Shown: positions 8,357-18,087 of the stretch, in pieces
How positions within the stretch are numbered: the stretch's first letter is position 1
Layout: the number at the start of each line of letters is the position of its first letter
Made by a program: the position numbers and the translations under genes
Notes under the pieces: generated by a model
The model's database searches: none
What the model saw: only the letters and a program-made list of their open reading frames with translations
Told to the model about the DNA's origin: nothing
DNA from: Paraburkholderia fungorum
Lineage (GTDB): Bacteria; Pseudomonadota; Gammaproteobacteria; Burkholderiales; Burkholderiaceae
Assembly: GCF_902833645.1 (NCBI RefSeq)
Contig: NZ_CADFGE010000001.1
Span: 1,445,394 to 1,509,393 of the forward strand
Direction: 5' to 3'
Length of the DNA: 64,000 nt

Positions 8357-9547
8357 TCACAACGTATGTGACCGGTCGCCGCCGGAAAACGCCTGCAACG
8401 TGTCGTCGAGTCCACGCGAAAACGCAATCACTTTGAACAGTTCGCCCATCTCCGCCTCGGACAACAACTTTTGCACCGCATTCGCCGCCGGCAAAAACTT
8501 CGCCGTGTCCGTTGGATCAAGCGCCGATAACGCCTCGGTAATCCCCGCATTCAACAAAAACCGCGCCTGCGAAGTGAACCCCAGCAAGTCCGCACCGGCC
8601 TCAACCCCGGCTTCGGCGATGCCGGTAAACTCCACGTGCGCTGTGATGTCCTGCAAACCCGGATAAACAAACGGATCGCCATGCGCACGGTGCCGGTAAT
8701 GGCACATCAACGTGCCCTGCGCACGCTGTTCATGGTAATACTCGTGACGCGGAAAACCATAGTCGATAAAGAACGCCGCGCCACGCGTGAGCATCGTGCA
8801 GACGGTTCGCGTGAATGCACCGGCGGCCTCGTGCGTTTCCGTAACGTAGTCTTCGCCAGCCGTGTCGATCTGGGCCAGAAACGCAACGTCCGCTGCCGCC
8901 GATACGGGACGGTCGTCGAACGCAAAAGCCTCATCCCGCCACACCACGCCACGTTCGTGCCAGCTCCCGCCGGTGAAGGCGAACAGCCGTACGGGCATCG
9001 CGTCCAACACCTCGTTGCCGATCACCACGCCTTCGAATCGCTCCGGCAACGCGTCCAGCCAGCGCACCTTCGCGGCCAGTGCGGGCGCCGCGCCCTCGAT
9101 CGTCTCGCGTTGGCGCTCGCGCAATTCGCCTGACAAATCCACGATCGAGTAGCTGTCGAATTCGGCGCCCAGCGCGTCGAGCGCATTCAGCAAACCGGCG
9201 GCGAGTTTGCCCGTGCCGGCGCCGAATTCCATCACGTTGCGCGTGCCACTTGCCTGCAAGGCCTCGGCGAGCGGGCGAGCGAGCGTGGATGCGAATAGCG
9301 GCGACATTTCCGGCGCCGTCACGAAGTCGCTGCCGTCGTCGCCGCGCAGACCGAATTTGCGGGCGCCACCGCTGTAATAGCCGAGCCCCGGCGCGTAAAG
9401 CGCGCGCTCCATGTAGCGGTCGAACGGCAACCAGCCGCCTGCCGCGTCGAGCTCCGAACGGAGCTGCGCGACCAGCGCTTCGGACTGCGCAAGCGCGCTC
9501 GGGCCGGGAGCAGGTAAACTATCGGGTTGGTGAGCTTTCGGATTCAT
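8357..9547 (-). CDS. Class I SAM-dependent methyltransferase, MidA/NDUFAF7-like
   Basis: 396 residues from ATG 9547 (MNPKAHQPDSLPAPG). The N-terminal region has FDRYMERALYAPGLGYYSGG, a strong mark of the MidA/NDUFAF7 (DUF185, SAM_MT) family. The SAM-binding motif I is VMEFGAGTGKLAAGLL, followed by VVIGNEVLDAMPVRLF. In mitochondria the homologue methylates an arginine of a complex I subunit; the bacterial target is not established. The open frame continues to 9643, but that would overlap the divergent SDR gene; the chosen start leaves 13 bp between the two ATGs, so the promoters overlap the coding starts. Confidence 0.92.
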   Translation of the reverse strand: MNPKAHQPDSLPAPGPSALAQSEALVAQLRSELDAAGGWLPFDRYMERALYAPGLGYYSGGARKFGLRGDDGSDFVTAPEMSPLFASTLARPLAEALQASGTRNVMEFGAGTGKLAAGLLNALDALGAEFDSYSIVDLSGELRERQRETIEGAAPALAAKVRWLDALPERFEGVVIGNEVLDAMPVRLFAFTGGSWHERGVVWRDEAFAFDDRPVSAAADVAFLAQIDTAGEDYVTETHEAAGAFTRTVCTMLTRGAAFFIDYGFPRHEYYHEQRAQGTLMCHYRHRAHGDPFVYPGLQDITAHVEFTGIAEAGVEAGADLLGFTSQARFLLNAGITEALSALDPTDTAKFLPAANAVQKLLSEAEMGELFKVIAFSRGLDDTLQAFSGGDRSHTL

Positions 9548-9560
9548 CCCCGCATTGTAA

Positions 9561-10379
9561 ATGACCGCCTCTCTGGATACCGCCGCCGCCCGCGCGCCCG
9601 AAGCGCCGCGCATCGTGCTGATTACCGGCGCCGCCCGCCGCATCGGGCGCTCGCTCGCGCTCGGCTTTGCCGCGCGTGGCTGGGACGTGGCAGTCCACTA
9701 CGGCGCGTCGCGGGAGGAGGCCGACCAGGTGGTCGCTGAAATCGTCGCTTTGGGGCGCCGGGCGGTGGCTTTGCACGCGGAATTGAGCGACGAGGCCCAG
9801 GTCGGGCAGCTTTTGCCCGCCTGTATGGCCGCGCTGGGCCGGCCCTCGTGTATTGTGAACAACGCGTCGCGCTTCGAGGAAGATACGGCGCTCAACGTCG
9901 GTTACGAGCTGCTGCTGAAGCTAACGGCAATGAATCTCGGCGCGCCGCTCGTGTTGGCGCGCATGCTGTTCGAACTCACGCCGGACACCGCGCGCACCGA
10001 CGAAAGCCAGCGCGGCGTGGTCATCAATGTGCTGGACCAGAAGCTGTACAACATGAATCCGGACTACCTGTCCTACACGCTGTCAAAAGCAGCGTTGCAG
10101 ACAGCGACGGTTGCGCTCGCGCAGGCGTTGGCGCCGAAAGTGCGCGTGGTCGGGCTCGCCCCCGGTCTGACAATGCAATCCGGCGACCAGACGCCGGCCG
10201 ATTTTGAAGCCGCTCACCGTACTACGCCTTTGGGCCGCGCGTCGCGGCCGGAGGATATTGTCGCCGCCGCGCTGTATCTCGCCGATGCAGCGGGCGTCAC
10301 CGGAACGACGCTGGTAGTCGACGGCGGGCAGCACCTTGTGCCGCTGCCGCGCGACGTAATGTTTTTGACGGGCGCCTGA
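9561..10379 (+). CDS. SDR family oxidoreductase, pteridine/dihydromonapterin reductase-like (FolM-like)
   Basis: 272 residues. The cofactor motif is ITGAARRIGRSLA; the TGxxxRxG form with an arginine (NADPH preference) is typical of pteridine reductases. Other SDR landmarks are NNASRF (in place of NNAG) and the catalytic YLSYTLSKAAL, with Tyr and Lys spaced as YxxxK, then LAPGLTM. The gene next to it encodes dihydroneopterin aldolase, which supports a role in reduced pterin or folate metabolism (inference). The C-terminal VTGTTLVVDGGQHL is usual for classical SDRs. Confidence 0.85.
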   Translation: MTASLDTAAARAPEAPRIVLITGAARRIGRSLALGFAARGWDVAVHYGASREEADQVVAEIVALGRRAVALHAELSDEAQVGQLLPACMAALGRPSCIVNNASRFEEDTALNVGYELLLKLTAMNLGAPLVLARMLFELTPDTARTDESQRGVVINVLDQKLYNMNPDYLSYTLSKAALQTATVALAQALAPKVRVVGLAPGLTMQSGDQTPADFEAAHRTTPLGRASRPEDIVAAALYLADAAGVTGTTLVVDGGQHLVPLPRDVMFLTGA

Positions 10380-10477
10380 CTGGCGCGCGTGCGAGTTGCC
10401 GGCTCTGGCCGGCGGTCCGCACGCGTGTTGCAGCGTCCCTTTGCGTGCCCCGCACGCTTTTTTCGACTGGAACGAAC

Positions 10478-10873
10478 ATGTTTGCCGCTCTTTCGCACCC
10501 CCGGCTCGCCGACTGCCGCCGGCTCTTTCTGCGCAATTACGAAGTGCACATCAACATCGGCGTGCACGATTTCGAAAAGCGCGGCGAACAGCGCGTCGTG
10601 ATCAACGTCGAACTGTTCGTGCCGCTCGCGTTGTCCACGCCGGTGCAGGATAAATTGCACGAAGTCGTCGATTACGACTTCATGCGCTCGACCATCGCGC
10701 GCCGCGTCGAACAAGGTCATATTCATCTGCAGGAAACCCTCTGCGACGACCTCGTCAAGGCGCTGCTCGATCATCCGCAGGTGCGCGCCGTGTGCGTGTC
10801 GACCGAAAAGCCGGACGTTTATCCCGACTGCGACGCGGTGGGCGTCGAAGTCTTTCGTATCAAAGAGGATTGA
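10478..10873 (+). CDS. folB: Dihydroneopterin aldolase family protein
   Basis: 131 residues from ATG 10478 (MFAALSHPRLADC); the open frame continues upstream to 10445 without support. The FolB pattern LFLRNYEVHINIGVHDFEK is clear, with the aldolase glutamate/lysine region near the C-terminus (VSTEKPDVYPDCDAVGVEVF). Folate-pathway DHNA aldolase cleaves 7,8-dihydroneopterin. Placement after a pteridine-reductase-like SDR leaves open that it is a FolX-type epimerase for the tetrahydromonapterin branch. It is 3 bp upstream of ttcA, so they share an mRNA. Confidence 0.88.
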   Translation: MFAALSHPRLADCRRLFLRNYEVHINIGVHDFEKRGEQRVVINVELFVPLALSTPVQDKLHEVVDYDFMRSTIARRVEQGHIHLQETLCDDLVKALLDHPQVRAVCVSTEKPDVYPDCDAVGVEVFRIKED

Positions 10874-10876
10874 GCC

Positions 10877-11875
10877 ATGAACGCTCAGGAAATCCTGAAC
10901 GGCGCCGCGGCCCCTGAGGCGGCCGAGGCCGCGCACGCGCCCGCGGGTAAAACACCGCTTACGCGCCGCGAGCAGAAAGAAGCCTACGAGAACAACAAGC
11001 TGTTCAAGCGCCTCGCCCGCCAGGTCGGTGAGGCGATCGGCGACTTCAACATGATCGAGGACGGCGACAAGGTGATGGTCTGCCTGTCGGGCGGCAAGGA
11101 CAGCTACGCGATGCTCGAAATCCTGATGCGGCTGCGCGAACGCGCGCCGATCAACTTCGACATCGTCGCGGTGAATCTCGACCAGAAACAGCCGGGGTTT
11201 CCGGAGCACGTGCTGCCGGAGTACCTGAAACAGCTCGACATTCCGTTTCACATCGAGAATCAGGACACGTACAGCATCGTCAAGCGGCTGGTGCCGGAGG
11301 GCAAGACCACCTGCTCACTGTGCTCGCGGCTGCGTCGCGGCATTCTGTATCGCGTGGCGGGCGAACTGGGCGCGACCAAGATCGCGCTTGGCCACCATCG
11401 CGACGACATCCTGCAAACGCTGCTGCTGAACCTGTTCTACGGCGGCAAGCTGAAGGGCATGCCGCCCAAGCTGCAATCGGACGACGGCAAGAATATCGTG
11501 ATCCGCCCGCTCGCCTACGTGAAGGAAACCGATCTGGAAAAGTACGCGGAGTTGCGCGAATTTCCGATCATTCCCTGCAATCTGTGCGGCAGTCAGCCGA
11601 ACCTGAAACGCGCGGAAATGAAGGCGCTGATCCGCGATTGGGAGAAGCGCTTCCCGGGCCGTGTCGAAAATATGTTCAACGCGTTGTCGAACATCGTGCC
11701 GTCGCACCTGATGGATCACAAGCTGTTCCCGTTCGCCGGCCTGCGCGCAAGCGGCGAGGCGGATCCCCAAGGTGATATTGCCTTCGACGAGGAGCCGTGC
11801 TCGACCGATGCCGCCGAAGGCGCAACGTTCAACGGATCGAAACCGATCTCGATCGTTCAGTTCGACGATCTGTGA
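10877..11875 (+). CDS. ttcA: tRNA 2-thiocytidine(32) synthetase TtcA
   Basis: 332 residues. The PP-loop ATP-binding motif SGGKDS is at residues 70-75. The iron-sulfur ligands are in [12 protein letters not shown] (CxxC), and a third cysteine lies in [14 protein letters not shown]. TtcA uses a [4Fe-4S] cluster to thiolate C32 of certain tRNAs, in the cytoplasm. An Ala-rich N-terminal extension of about 25 residues precedes the conserved [19 protein letters not shown] region. It follows folB by three bases and ends before a terminator. Confidence 0.96.
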   Translation: MNAQEILNGAAAPEAAEAAHAPAGKTPLTRREQKEAYENNKLFKRLARQVGEAIGDFNMIEDGDKVMVCLSGGKDSYAMLEILMRLRERAPINFDIVAVNLDQKQPGFPEHVLPEYLKQLDIPFHIENQDTYSIVKRLVPEGKTTCSLCSRLRRGILYRVAGELGATKIALGHHRDDILQTLLLNLFYGGKLKGMPPKLQSDDGKNIVIRPLAYVKETDLEKYAELREFPIIPCNLCGSQPNLKRAEMKALIRDWEKRFPGRVENMFNALSNIVPSHLMDHKLFPFAGLRASGEADPQGDIAFDEEPCSTDAAEGATFNGSKPISIVQFDDL

Positions 11876-11931
11876 TCAGGCCGTGAAGTGTCCGGAAATC
11901 AGAGGTTTCCGGCCGATTCAGCAGGGTAGCC

Positions 11932-11953
11932 AGGCCGCGTGAGCGGCCTTTTT
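11932..11953 (+). terminator. Rho-independent terminator after ttcA
   Basis: GGCCGC-GTGA-GCGGCC hairpin followed by TTTTT, about 55 bp after the ttcA stop and ahead of glmU. A second, weaker hairpin (CCGGAAA/TTTCCGG) lies just upstream. Confidence 0.8.
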
Positions 11954-12009
11954 CGTTATGGCCTGCATGATAGAATCGTCGGCTCCAAACTCGTCTGATT
12001 GCCGACGCC

Positions 12010-13371
12010 ATGAACATCGTGATTTTGGCGGCAGGCACCGGTAAGCGCATGCGGTCCGCGCTTCCCAAGGTGCTCCATCCGCTGGCTGGCCGGCCACTCC
12101 TCGCTCACGTCATCGAGACGGCCCGCGCGCTCAAGCCCACGCGGCTGGTGGTGGTGGTCGGTCATGGCGCCGACGCCGTGCGTCAAGCGGTAGCTGCGCC
12201 AGATGTCCAGTTCGCCGCGCAGGAGCAGCAGCTCGGCACGGGCCACGCGGTACAGCAGGCGCTGCCCTTGCTCGATCCATCCGAACCCACGCTGGTGCTG
12301 TACGGCGACGTGCCGCTCACGCGCGCCAGCACGCTGCGGGCGCTGACCGACCATGCAGGGCAGGGCGGCTACGGCGTGCTTACCGTCACACTCGCCGACC
12401 CCAGCGGCTATGGCCGCATCGTGCGCGATCAGCACGGCAAGGTGTCGCGCATCGTCGAGCAGAAAGACGCAACGCCCGAGCAGCTCAAGATCGCCGAGAT
12501 CAACACCGGCATCATCGTCGCGCCGACCGAACGCCTGGGCGGCTGGCTCGCGGCGTTGAAAAACGACAACGCGCAAGGCGAGTTTTACCTGACCGACGCG
12601 GTCGAAATGGCAATCGAGGCAGGGCTCGAAGTCGTTACCACTCAGCCTGACGACGAGTGGGAAACACTAGGCGTGAATAGCAAGCAGCAGCTTGCCGAAC
12701 TCGAACGGATTCATCAGCACAATGTCGCCGAGGCGTTGCTGGTTGCGGGCGTGACGCTTGCCGACCCGGCGCGGCTCGACGTGCGCGGCACGCTCGAATG
12801 CGGCCGTGACGTCTCGATCGATGTGAACTGTGTGTTCGAAGGCCGCGTCATCCTGGCCGACAACGTGACGATCGGGCCGAACTGTGTAATCCGCAATGCA
12901 ACGATCGGCGCCGGTACGCGCGTCGACGCGTTCACGCACATCGAAGGCGCCGAAGTCGGTGCGAACGTCGTGCTCGGCCCCTACGCCCGGCTGCGTCCGG
13001 GCGCGCAGTTGCAGGACGAATCGCACGTCGGCAACTTCGTCGAAGTGAAAAACGCGGTGCTGGGTCATGGCTCGAAGGCGAACCATCTAACGTATATCGG
13101 CGACGCGGATATCGGCGCGCGCGTGAATATCGGCGCGGGTACCATCACCTGTAACTACGACGGCGCAAACAAATTCCGCACGATCGTCGAAGACGACGTG
13201 TTCGTCGGCTCCGATACGCAACTCGTGGCGCCCGTGCGGGTGAAACGCGGCGTGACGATCGCCGCGGGGACAACGGTCTGGAAAGATGTCGAAGAAGGCA
13301 TGCTGGTCCTGAACGATAAGACTCAAACAAGCAAGCCGGGCTACGTACGCCCGGTCAAGAAGAAAAGCTGA
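12010..13371 (+). CDS. glmU: Bifunctional UDP-N-acetylglucosamine pyrophosphorylase / glucosamine-1-P acetyltransferase
   Basis: 453 residues, standard for GlmU. The N-terminal nucleotidyltransferase starts [20 protein letters not shown] (the LxxGxGxRM-xxPK signature). The C-terminal half is a left-handed beta-helix with hexapeptide repeats such as [17 protein letters not shown], which holds the acetyltransferase residues. It makes UDP-GlcNAc for peptidoglycan and LPS. A -10-like TAGAAT lies near 11971, about 40 bp before the start. glmS follows 60 bp downstream in the same direction, so both amino-sugar steps are probably transcribed together. Confidence 0.97.
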   Translation: MNIVILAAGTGKRMRSALPKVLHPLAGRPLLAHVIETARALKPTRLVVVVGHGADAVRQAVAAPDVQFAAQEQQLGTGHAVQQALPLLDPSEPTLVLYGDVPLTRASTLRALTDHAGQGGYGVLTVTLADPSGYGRIVRDQHGKVSRIVEQKDATPEQLKIAEINTGIIVAPTERLGGWLAALKNDNAQGEFYLTDAVEMAIEAGLEVVTTQPDDEWETLGVNSKQQLAELERIHQHNVAEALLVAGVTLADPARLDVRGTLECGRDVSIDVNCVFEGRVILADNVTIGPNCVIRNATIGAGTRVDAFTHIEGAEVGANVVLGPYARLRPGAQLQDESHVGNFVEVKNAVLGHGSKANHLTYIGDADIGARVNIGAGTITCNYDGANKFRTIVEDDVFVGSDTQLVAPVRVKRGVTIAAGTTVWKDVEEGMLVLNDKTQTSKPGYVRPVKKKS

Positions 13372-13431
13372 TGGGCGTGACGCGCGCGCGGAGCGTGCTC
13401 CCTGAAACCCAGCACTGAAAAGGAATAAGCC

Positions 13432-15249
13432 ATGTGTGGGATTGTTGGCGCGGTTGCGCAACGTAATATCGTTCCCGTTCTGATCGAAGGGCTGCGTCGC
13501 CTCGAGTATCGCGGCTACGACTCCTGCGGCGTGGCCGTTCTCGGCGAGAGCGGGCCGCGTCGTGCCCGCAGCGTCGCGCGCGTCGCCGATCTGGACGCGC
13601 AGGTGCACGAAAGCCACCTTGAAGGCATCACGGGCATCGCGCATACGCGCTGGGCGACGCACGGTGCGCCGGTAACCGACAACGCCCATCCGATTTTCTC
13701 GAGAGATGCGCTCGCGTTGGTACACAACGGCATCATCGAAAATTACGAATCACTGCGGGAAATGCTGCGGGGCAAGGGTTACGAGTTTGTCTCGCAGACC
13801 GATACAGAGGTTATTGCCCACCTGATTCATAGCCTGTATCGCGGCGACCTGTTCGCGTCGGTGCGTGAAGCCGTCGGGCAATTGCACGGTGCGTACGCGA
13901 TCGCCGTGCTGCACAAGGACCAGCCGCATACGGTGGTCGGCGCGCGGCAAGGCTCGCCGTTGGTGGTAGGACTCGGCAACGGTGAGAACTTCCTCGCTTC
14001 GGATGCACTGGCGCTTGCCGGCAGCACCGAACGCTTCATCTTCCTCGAGGAAGGCGACGTCTGCGAACTGTCGCTCGAGGGCGTGCGGATCGCCGATCGC
14101 GACGGCTACGAGGCGCAGCGCGAAGTGCGTCAGGTCGCGGCATATGGCGGCGCGGTCGAACTCGGCCCGTACCGTCACTTCATGCAGAAGGAAATCTTCG
14201 AGCAGCCGCGTGCGATTACCGACACGATCCCGCAAGCCGATTCGTTCGATGCGTCGCTCTTCGGCGAAGGTGCCGACCAGGTGTTCGCCGAGATCGACAA
14301 CCTGCTGATTCTGGCCTGCGGCACGAGCTACTACTCGGGGCTGACCGCGAAGTACTGGCTCGAGTCGGTCGCGAAGATTCCGACCCAGGTGGAAATTGCC
14401 AGCGAGTATCGCTACCGCGAGTCGGTGCCGAATCCGAAGTCGCTGGTGGTGGTGATCTCGCAGTCGGGCGAAACGGCTGACACGCTGGCCGCGCTCAAGC
14501 ATGCGCAGGCGCTGGGACATAAACATACGCTGTCGGTGTGCAATGTCGGCACGAGTGCGATGGTGCGTCAGACAGCGTTGTCGTTCCTGACCCATGCGGG
14601 TCGCGAGATCGGCGTGGCGTCCACGAAGGCATTCACGACCCAACTGGTTGCGCTGTTTGTGCTGGCCGCGACCCTTGGCAAGTTGCGTGGACAGGTGAGC
14701 GCTGAGCAGGAAACCGAGTATCTGAAACAGTTGCGCCACTTGCCGGCAGCGTTGAATAGCGTGCTGGCGCTGGAGCCGCAGATCATCGCGTGGTCGGAAG
14801 AGTTTTCGCGCAAGGAGCACGCGTTGTTCCTCGGGCGCGGCCTGCATTATCCGATCGCGCTCGAGGGCGCGCTGAAGCTCAAGGAGATTTCCTATATCCA
14901 CGCGGAAGCGTATCCGGCCGGTGAGCTGAAGCACGGACCGCTGGCGCTCGTGACGGAAGCGATGCCGGTAGTGACGGTGGCGCCGAATGACGCGCTGCTG
15001 GAGAAGCTGAAGTCGAATATTCAGGAAGTACGCGCACGCGGTGGCGAGCTTTATGTGTTCGCGGATGCGGATACGAAGATCGTGAACGACGAGGGTCTGC
15101 ATGTGATCCGGATGCCGGAGCACTACGGTTTGCTGTCGCCGATTCTGCACGTGGTGCCGCTGCAGTTGCTGGCTTATCACACGGCTTGTGCGCGTGGGAC
15201 GGATGTGGATAAGCCGCGGAACCTGGCGAAATCGGTGACGGTGGAGTGA
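13432..15249 (+). CDS. glmS: Glutamine-fructose-6-phosphate aminotransferase (isomerizing)
   Basis: 605 residues. The N-terminal nucleophile Cys2 ([12 protein letters not shown]) starts the class II glutaminase domain, with [13 protein letters not shown] residues ([15 protein letters not shown]) and TRWATHG following. Two SIS domains come after residue ~285 ([31 protein letters not shown]), and the protein ends in the conserved [20 protein letters not shown]. It makes glucosamine-6-P from fructose-6-P and glutamine. A GGAATAAGCC upstream of the ATG gives a reasonable ribosome binding site. I see no glmS ribozyme in the 60 bp leader, as expected outside Firmicutes. Confidence 0.97.
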   Translation: MCGIVGAVAQRNIVPVLIEGLRRLEYRGYDSCGVAVLGESGPRRARSVARVADLDAQVHESHLEGITGIAHTRWATHGAPVTDNAHPIFSRDALALVHNGIIENYESLREMLRGKGYEFVSQTDTEVIAHLIHSLYRGDLFASVREAVGQLHGAYAIAVLHKDQPHTVVGARQGSPLVVGLGNGENFLASDALALAGSTERFIFLEEGDVCELSLEGVRIADRDGYEAQREVRQVAAYGGAVELGPYRHFMQKEIFEQPRAITDTIPQADSFDASLFGEGADQVFAEIDNLLILACGTSYYSGLTAKYWLESVAKIPTQVEIASEYRYRESVPNPKSLVVVISQSGETADTLAALKHAQALGHKHTLSVCNVGTSAMVRQTALSFLTHAGREIGVASTKAFTTQLVALFVLAATLGKLRGQVSAEQETEYLKQLRHLPAALNSVLALEPQIIAWSEEFSRKEHALFLGRGLHYPIALEGALKLKEISYIHAEAYPAGELKHGPLALVTEAMPVVTVAPNDALLEKLKSNIQEVRARGGELYVFADADTKIVNDEGLHVIRMPEHYGLLSPILHVVPLQLLAYHTACARGTDVDKPRNLAKSVTVE

Positions 15250-15258
15250 AGTTTAGTG

Positions 15259-15319
15259 CGGTGACCGGCGCGGCGATCCACTGAAAATCACAAGACTGCA
15301 TCGCCGCGCTCGTCACCCT
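15259..15319. other. Long inverted repeat after glmS
   Basis: Arms GGTGACCGGCGCGGCGAT and ATCGCCGCGCTCGTCACC flank a ~25 bp loop, between the convergent glmS and an LprI-like gene. It lacks a T-tract, so it may act as a weak or Rho-dependent terminator or protect mRNA 3' ends. Confidence 0.5.
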
Positions 15320-15333
15320 TCAATGTTTTGCGC

Positions 15334-16032
15334 TCAAGGCTTGCCCTCGTCGCGCGCATGACCTGGTCGTTGCTCGGCGCTTCCACCGTTCCTCTTTCGG
15401 CGCTGAAAAAGAACGCCGAATCCAACCGCAGCAATCAGGGCCGCCATCAGGGCCACCATCAAGGCCACCAGCAGGCCCGCGCTCATGCCAGACGTGCCAT
15501 GCGATTCACTCGCGCCCGAAGGAGCCGAGGCGACCGTTGGCGAAGAAGCCTGAGTCTCCACGGGTTTCGGAAGCGCAACGCCGGCGGCACTCCCCTGGCG
15601 TACCAGAGACGCTTCTGAGGTGGGCAAGGCTTGTGACGCGGGAAGGGTGATGGCTTCCGAAGCGGGTCCGACAAGCGCCATGCCGGTAGCCGAAGCTATA
15701 GCCGGTGCCATTGCCGCGCGGGAGCCGGTTTCGACCGACCTCGCCATCGTCTTCCACTGCGCGAATACGGTGTCGATGCAGTGGACGTCGCTACAGGCAT
15801 TGCGCGATTGCCGCCACTGGGCGAGCTGTCCGGGCGAGAGTTTGCCGCTGTTCAGGAGAGCCTGCTGCTGCGCGGAGATATCGTCGTATTCGTTGTTCAG
15901 GATGGCGTGGTCGCATATCACGCGCTCCGCCGGTTGGCGCGTGGTCGCACACTGAATATCGCTTGCCCACGCCGCGGACGAACCAAGCGCTGTCATCGTC
16001 AGCAATAAGGCCCAATATCGTCTCAGATGCAC
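15334..16032 (-). CDS. Secreted LprI/DUF1311-like protein with C-terminal membrane anchor
   Basis: 232 residues from a GTG at 16032 that has AGGGGG five bases upstream; no ATG is suitably placed. A signal peptide (about residues 1-23, ending SSAAWA) is followed by a Cys-containing domain (IQCATTRQPAERVICDHAIL; QWRQSRNACSDVHCIDTVFA) resembling the LprI-type DUF1311 fold known in lysozyme-inhibitor-like lipoproteins. A long Ser/Ala/Pro-rich linker leads to a C-terminal transmembrane helix (LLVALMVALMAALIAAVGFG) and a basic RRKRNG tail. That layout puts the Cys domain in the periplasm, tethered to the inner membrane. Function unknown. Confidence 0.72.
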   Translation of the reverse strand: MHLRRYWALLLTMTALGSSAAWASDIQCATTRQPAERVICDHAILNNEYDDISAQQQALLNSGKLSPGQLAQWRQSRNACSDVHCIDTVFAQWKTMARSVETGSRAAMAPAIASATGMALVGPASEAITLPASQALPTSEASLVRQGSAAGVALPKPVETQASSPTVASAPSGASESHGTSGMSAGLLVALMVALMAALIAAVGFGVLFQRRKRNGGSAEQRPGHARDEGKP

Positions 16033-16218
16033 CAATCCCCCTGAAGTTTGATGGCCGTTTTTGCAATAGCCGTATTGGCTCGGTCGTGAGGTTTTACCAT
16101 TCGGGAAAAATCTCGGCGTTCGCGGAGGTGGAGCACAAAATGGGCCTGAGAGGAAATCCAGCTCGGCATCTGGTTGCACAATCAGGACGTTGTCGTAAAT
16201 GCCGGTCGCTGAAACTGC

Positions 16219-16812
16219 TCATTCCCTCACCACCTCCACCGCGGCCGCCGAAACGAACTCCGCCCGCACGCTATCACCGACTTTCAACTCATCGAGCGGA
16301 ATGCTCGCCGCGGCCCTCAGCACCTGCTGATGCTTCGGCCCGCGTAGCGTCACCATCCGGCTCCTGCGGTCGATCTTCAACACCGTCGCGATAATCTGCA
16401 CCCGATGTGCCGACGATGCGTATCCTGCTGAAGCCGGTATCGCCACGGTTGTTTCGATGCGTTCACGAACGCCTCGCGCCGTCACCTTGTCGATGTGAAG
16501 CAGCAGCGCCTGCTGGTATGCGATGTTCAGCTTGTCGCCAACCCGCAGTTTTCTGACATCGGCCACCTGGGGGTTCACATCGACATCCGCCAGGCGTCCA
16601 TGCGAGCCTCGCAGCGTGACGCTGTTGGTGTCGGGGTGGATCGCCACGACACGGACCTGGGCGTGGACGACCTCGGCTTTTCCGAGTGCCGTTTGACCGG
16701 TGGCGTAAGCGTTGCCCTCCTGAGTGAAGCCGGATCGGCAGAAAGCGGCGATCAGCGCAGCCGCACTCCATACAACCATCGCCGATGAGCGCGCCTTGCA
16801 TAGACGAGTCAT
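16219..16812 (-). CDS. Exported protein with two repeated small beta domains, function unknown
   Basis: 197 residues with an N-terminal hydrophobic signal (MVVWSAAALIAAFC) that suggests export. The mature part looks like an internal duplication: VRVVAIHPDTNSVTLRGSHG ... KLRVGDKLNIAY and, later, IIATVLKIDRRSRMVTLRGP ... ELKVGDSVRAEF. Each half has the pattern V..I......VTLRG....L.VGD...., like a small OB-type beta barrel. I do not recognise a named family. It lies between an LprI-like gene and a DUF6723-like gene on the same strand. Confidence 0.65.
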   Translation of the reverse strand: MTRLCKARSSAMVVWSAAALIAAFCRSGFTQEGNAYATGQTALGKAEVVHAQVRVVAIHPDTNSVTLRGSHGRLADVDVNPQVADVRKLRVGDKLNIAYQQALLLHIDKVTARGVRERIETTVAIPASAGYASSAHRVQIIATVLKIDRRSRMVTLRGPKHQQVLRAAASIPLDELKVGDSVRAEFVSAAAVEVVRE

Positions 16813-16897
16813 TCGTTGCTCCCGAAGTGACCCGCTCTGCGGCGAAGCCGGGTCACGAACCTAAGCGATCAAGCCGAAGCCAGCCATACCCTTGCGC

Positions 16898-17158
16898 TCA
16901 CAACTCCGGACGCGCCAGGTCACTGGTCACGATGTGCTCACCGTACACCTGTGCCGCCGCGATGGCTTCCAATTTGGTGGCGTAGGGTCCGAGTTCCGGT
17001 GCGCCGTCGAACGGGAACAGCACGCGGCCGTCGGTGGTTCGAACCACTTTCAGCACGCCGAAAAAGCGCCGGTAACCGGCCAGTTTCGACGTCGCGGATA
17101 CTTCAAAGTCGTCCTCCGACGTCGCGGGAACGCTCGGAATGAATGCGGTCTTGCTCAT
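16898..17158 (-). CDS. Small conserved protein, DUF6723-like
   Basis: 86 residues from ATG 17158 (MSKTAFIPSVPATSEDDFEV). The core (KLAGYRRFFGVLKVVRTTDG then RVLFPFDGAPELGPYATKLEA) resembles small Burkholderia proteins annotated DUF6723; I assign this from memory and with moderate confidence. There is no signal peptide or membrane segment, so it is probably cytoplasmic. An in-frame upstream start would add only a few residues. Role unknown. Confidence 0.65.
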   Translation of the reverse strand: MSKTAFIPSVPATSEDDFEVSATSKLAGYRRFFGVLKVVRTTDGRVLFPFDGAPELGPYATKLEAIAAAQVYGEHIVTSDLARPEL

Positions 17159-17353
17159 ACCTGAAAACATCTCTTGTTCAATGGGCCGGCACTTTCTGAA
17201 AGGTCGAGGCACGCCCGGTTGTCCCGGGAAGATACTCACCGGCAGCCCCATTGTCTCAAATCCCGGCGCATCGAACCGGATGCCCGTATCAGCCGGCCGG
17301 CCACGACGTGCGTTCCGCATCCTGGATCGCAACGATCGGCGCTGCAGTCGGCA

Positions 17354-18004
17354 TCATCCTGCGGCCTTCAACGCCGCCTCATGCTCGGCCGCCAGCTCAA
17401 CATCCCGCGCGTTCACCTTGACGAAGCTCGGCCGTGAGCAAATGCGGCTCGCATAGTCGACCACGACCGGCGTCTCAGGCACCAGCTTGAACATCATCCC
17501 CCAGTGAAGCGCGATGCCCCACAAGATGTCCGCAGCCGACATCCTGTCCCCGAGCAGATACGGTGACGCCTGCAACTGACTCGTCAAAGTGCCGAGCATC
17601 GAATCGAAGTCGCCATACGGCGACGTGGCAAGCGGCGCCGGCTCGCGCTTCATCGCCTTGTCGACCAGCGCCGGTTCGTAGCATGCGGCGTAGTAGACCA
17701 GCCAACGCAGATACGGGCCGCGCGACGGATCGTCGAGCGCCGGTGCGAGGCCCGCTTCGGGAAACAGATCCGCCAGATAGATGAAGATGGCGACCTGTTC
17801 GGTAATCAGCGCATCACCGTGCAGGATGGCCGGCACTTTGCCCAGCGGATTGATCGCGAGATACGGTGCCCTGCGTTGCTCACCGGCCTTCATGTTCAAC
17901 ACCTTCAACTGATACGGGACGCCGAGTTCTTCGAGCAGCGTGAGCGCGCTGACGGAGCGGCATTGCGGTGAGTGAAACAGTGTGATCGTGCGGTCGGTGG
18001 TCAT
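17354..18004 (-). CDS. Glutathione S-transferase family protein
   Basis: 216 residues. The N-terminal domain starts MTTDRTITLFHSPQCRSVSA with Ser and Cys near the active-site position, then NPLGKVPAILHGDALITEQV (cis-Pro and glutathione gamma-glutamyl binding Glu). The C-terminal helical domain has PYLLGDRMSAADILWGIALH. It is divergent from a WYL-domain regulator with an inverted-repeat operator between them, so its expression is likely controlled by that regulator (inference). Substrate unknown. Confidence 0.9.
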   Translation of the reverse strand: MTTDRTITLFHSPQCRSVSALTLLEELGVPYQLKVLNMKAGEQRRAPYLAINPLGKVPAILHGDALITEQVAIFIYLADLFPEAGLAPALDDPSRGPYLRWLVYYAACYEPALVDKAMKREPAPLATSPYGDFDSMLGTLTSQLQASPYLLGDRMSAADILWGIALHWGMMFKLVPETPVVVDYASRICSRPSFVKVNARDVELAAEHEAALKAAG

Positions 18005-18087
18005 GGTGGGAGCCTTTCTGGGTAAGTGTCGCGGAGAAAAAACCAGCGTCCATTTGGCGTTGGCTGGATGGCTCCATGCTAGACGCC

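Noticed and set aside
13372..13431. glmS ribozyme in the glmS leader
   Set aside because: Only 60 bp, without the conserved pseudoknot core, and outside the phylogenetic range known for that ribozyme.
13750..15180. 476-codon minus-strand frame opposite glmS
   Set aside because: Arg/His-rich translation typical of shadows; glmS is certain.
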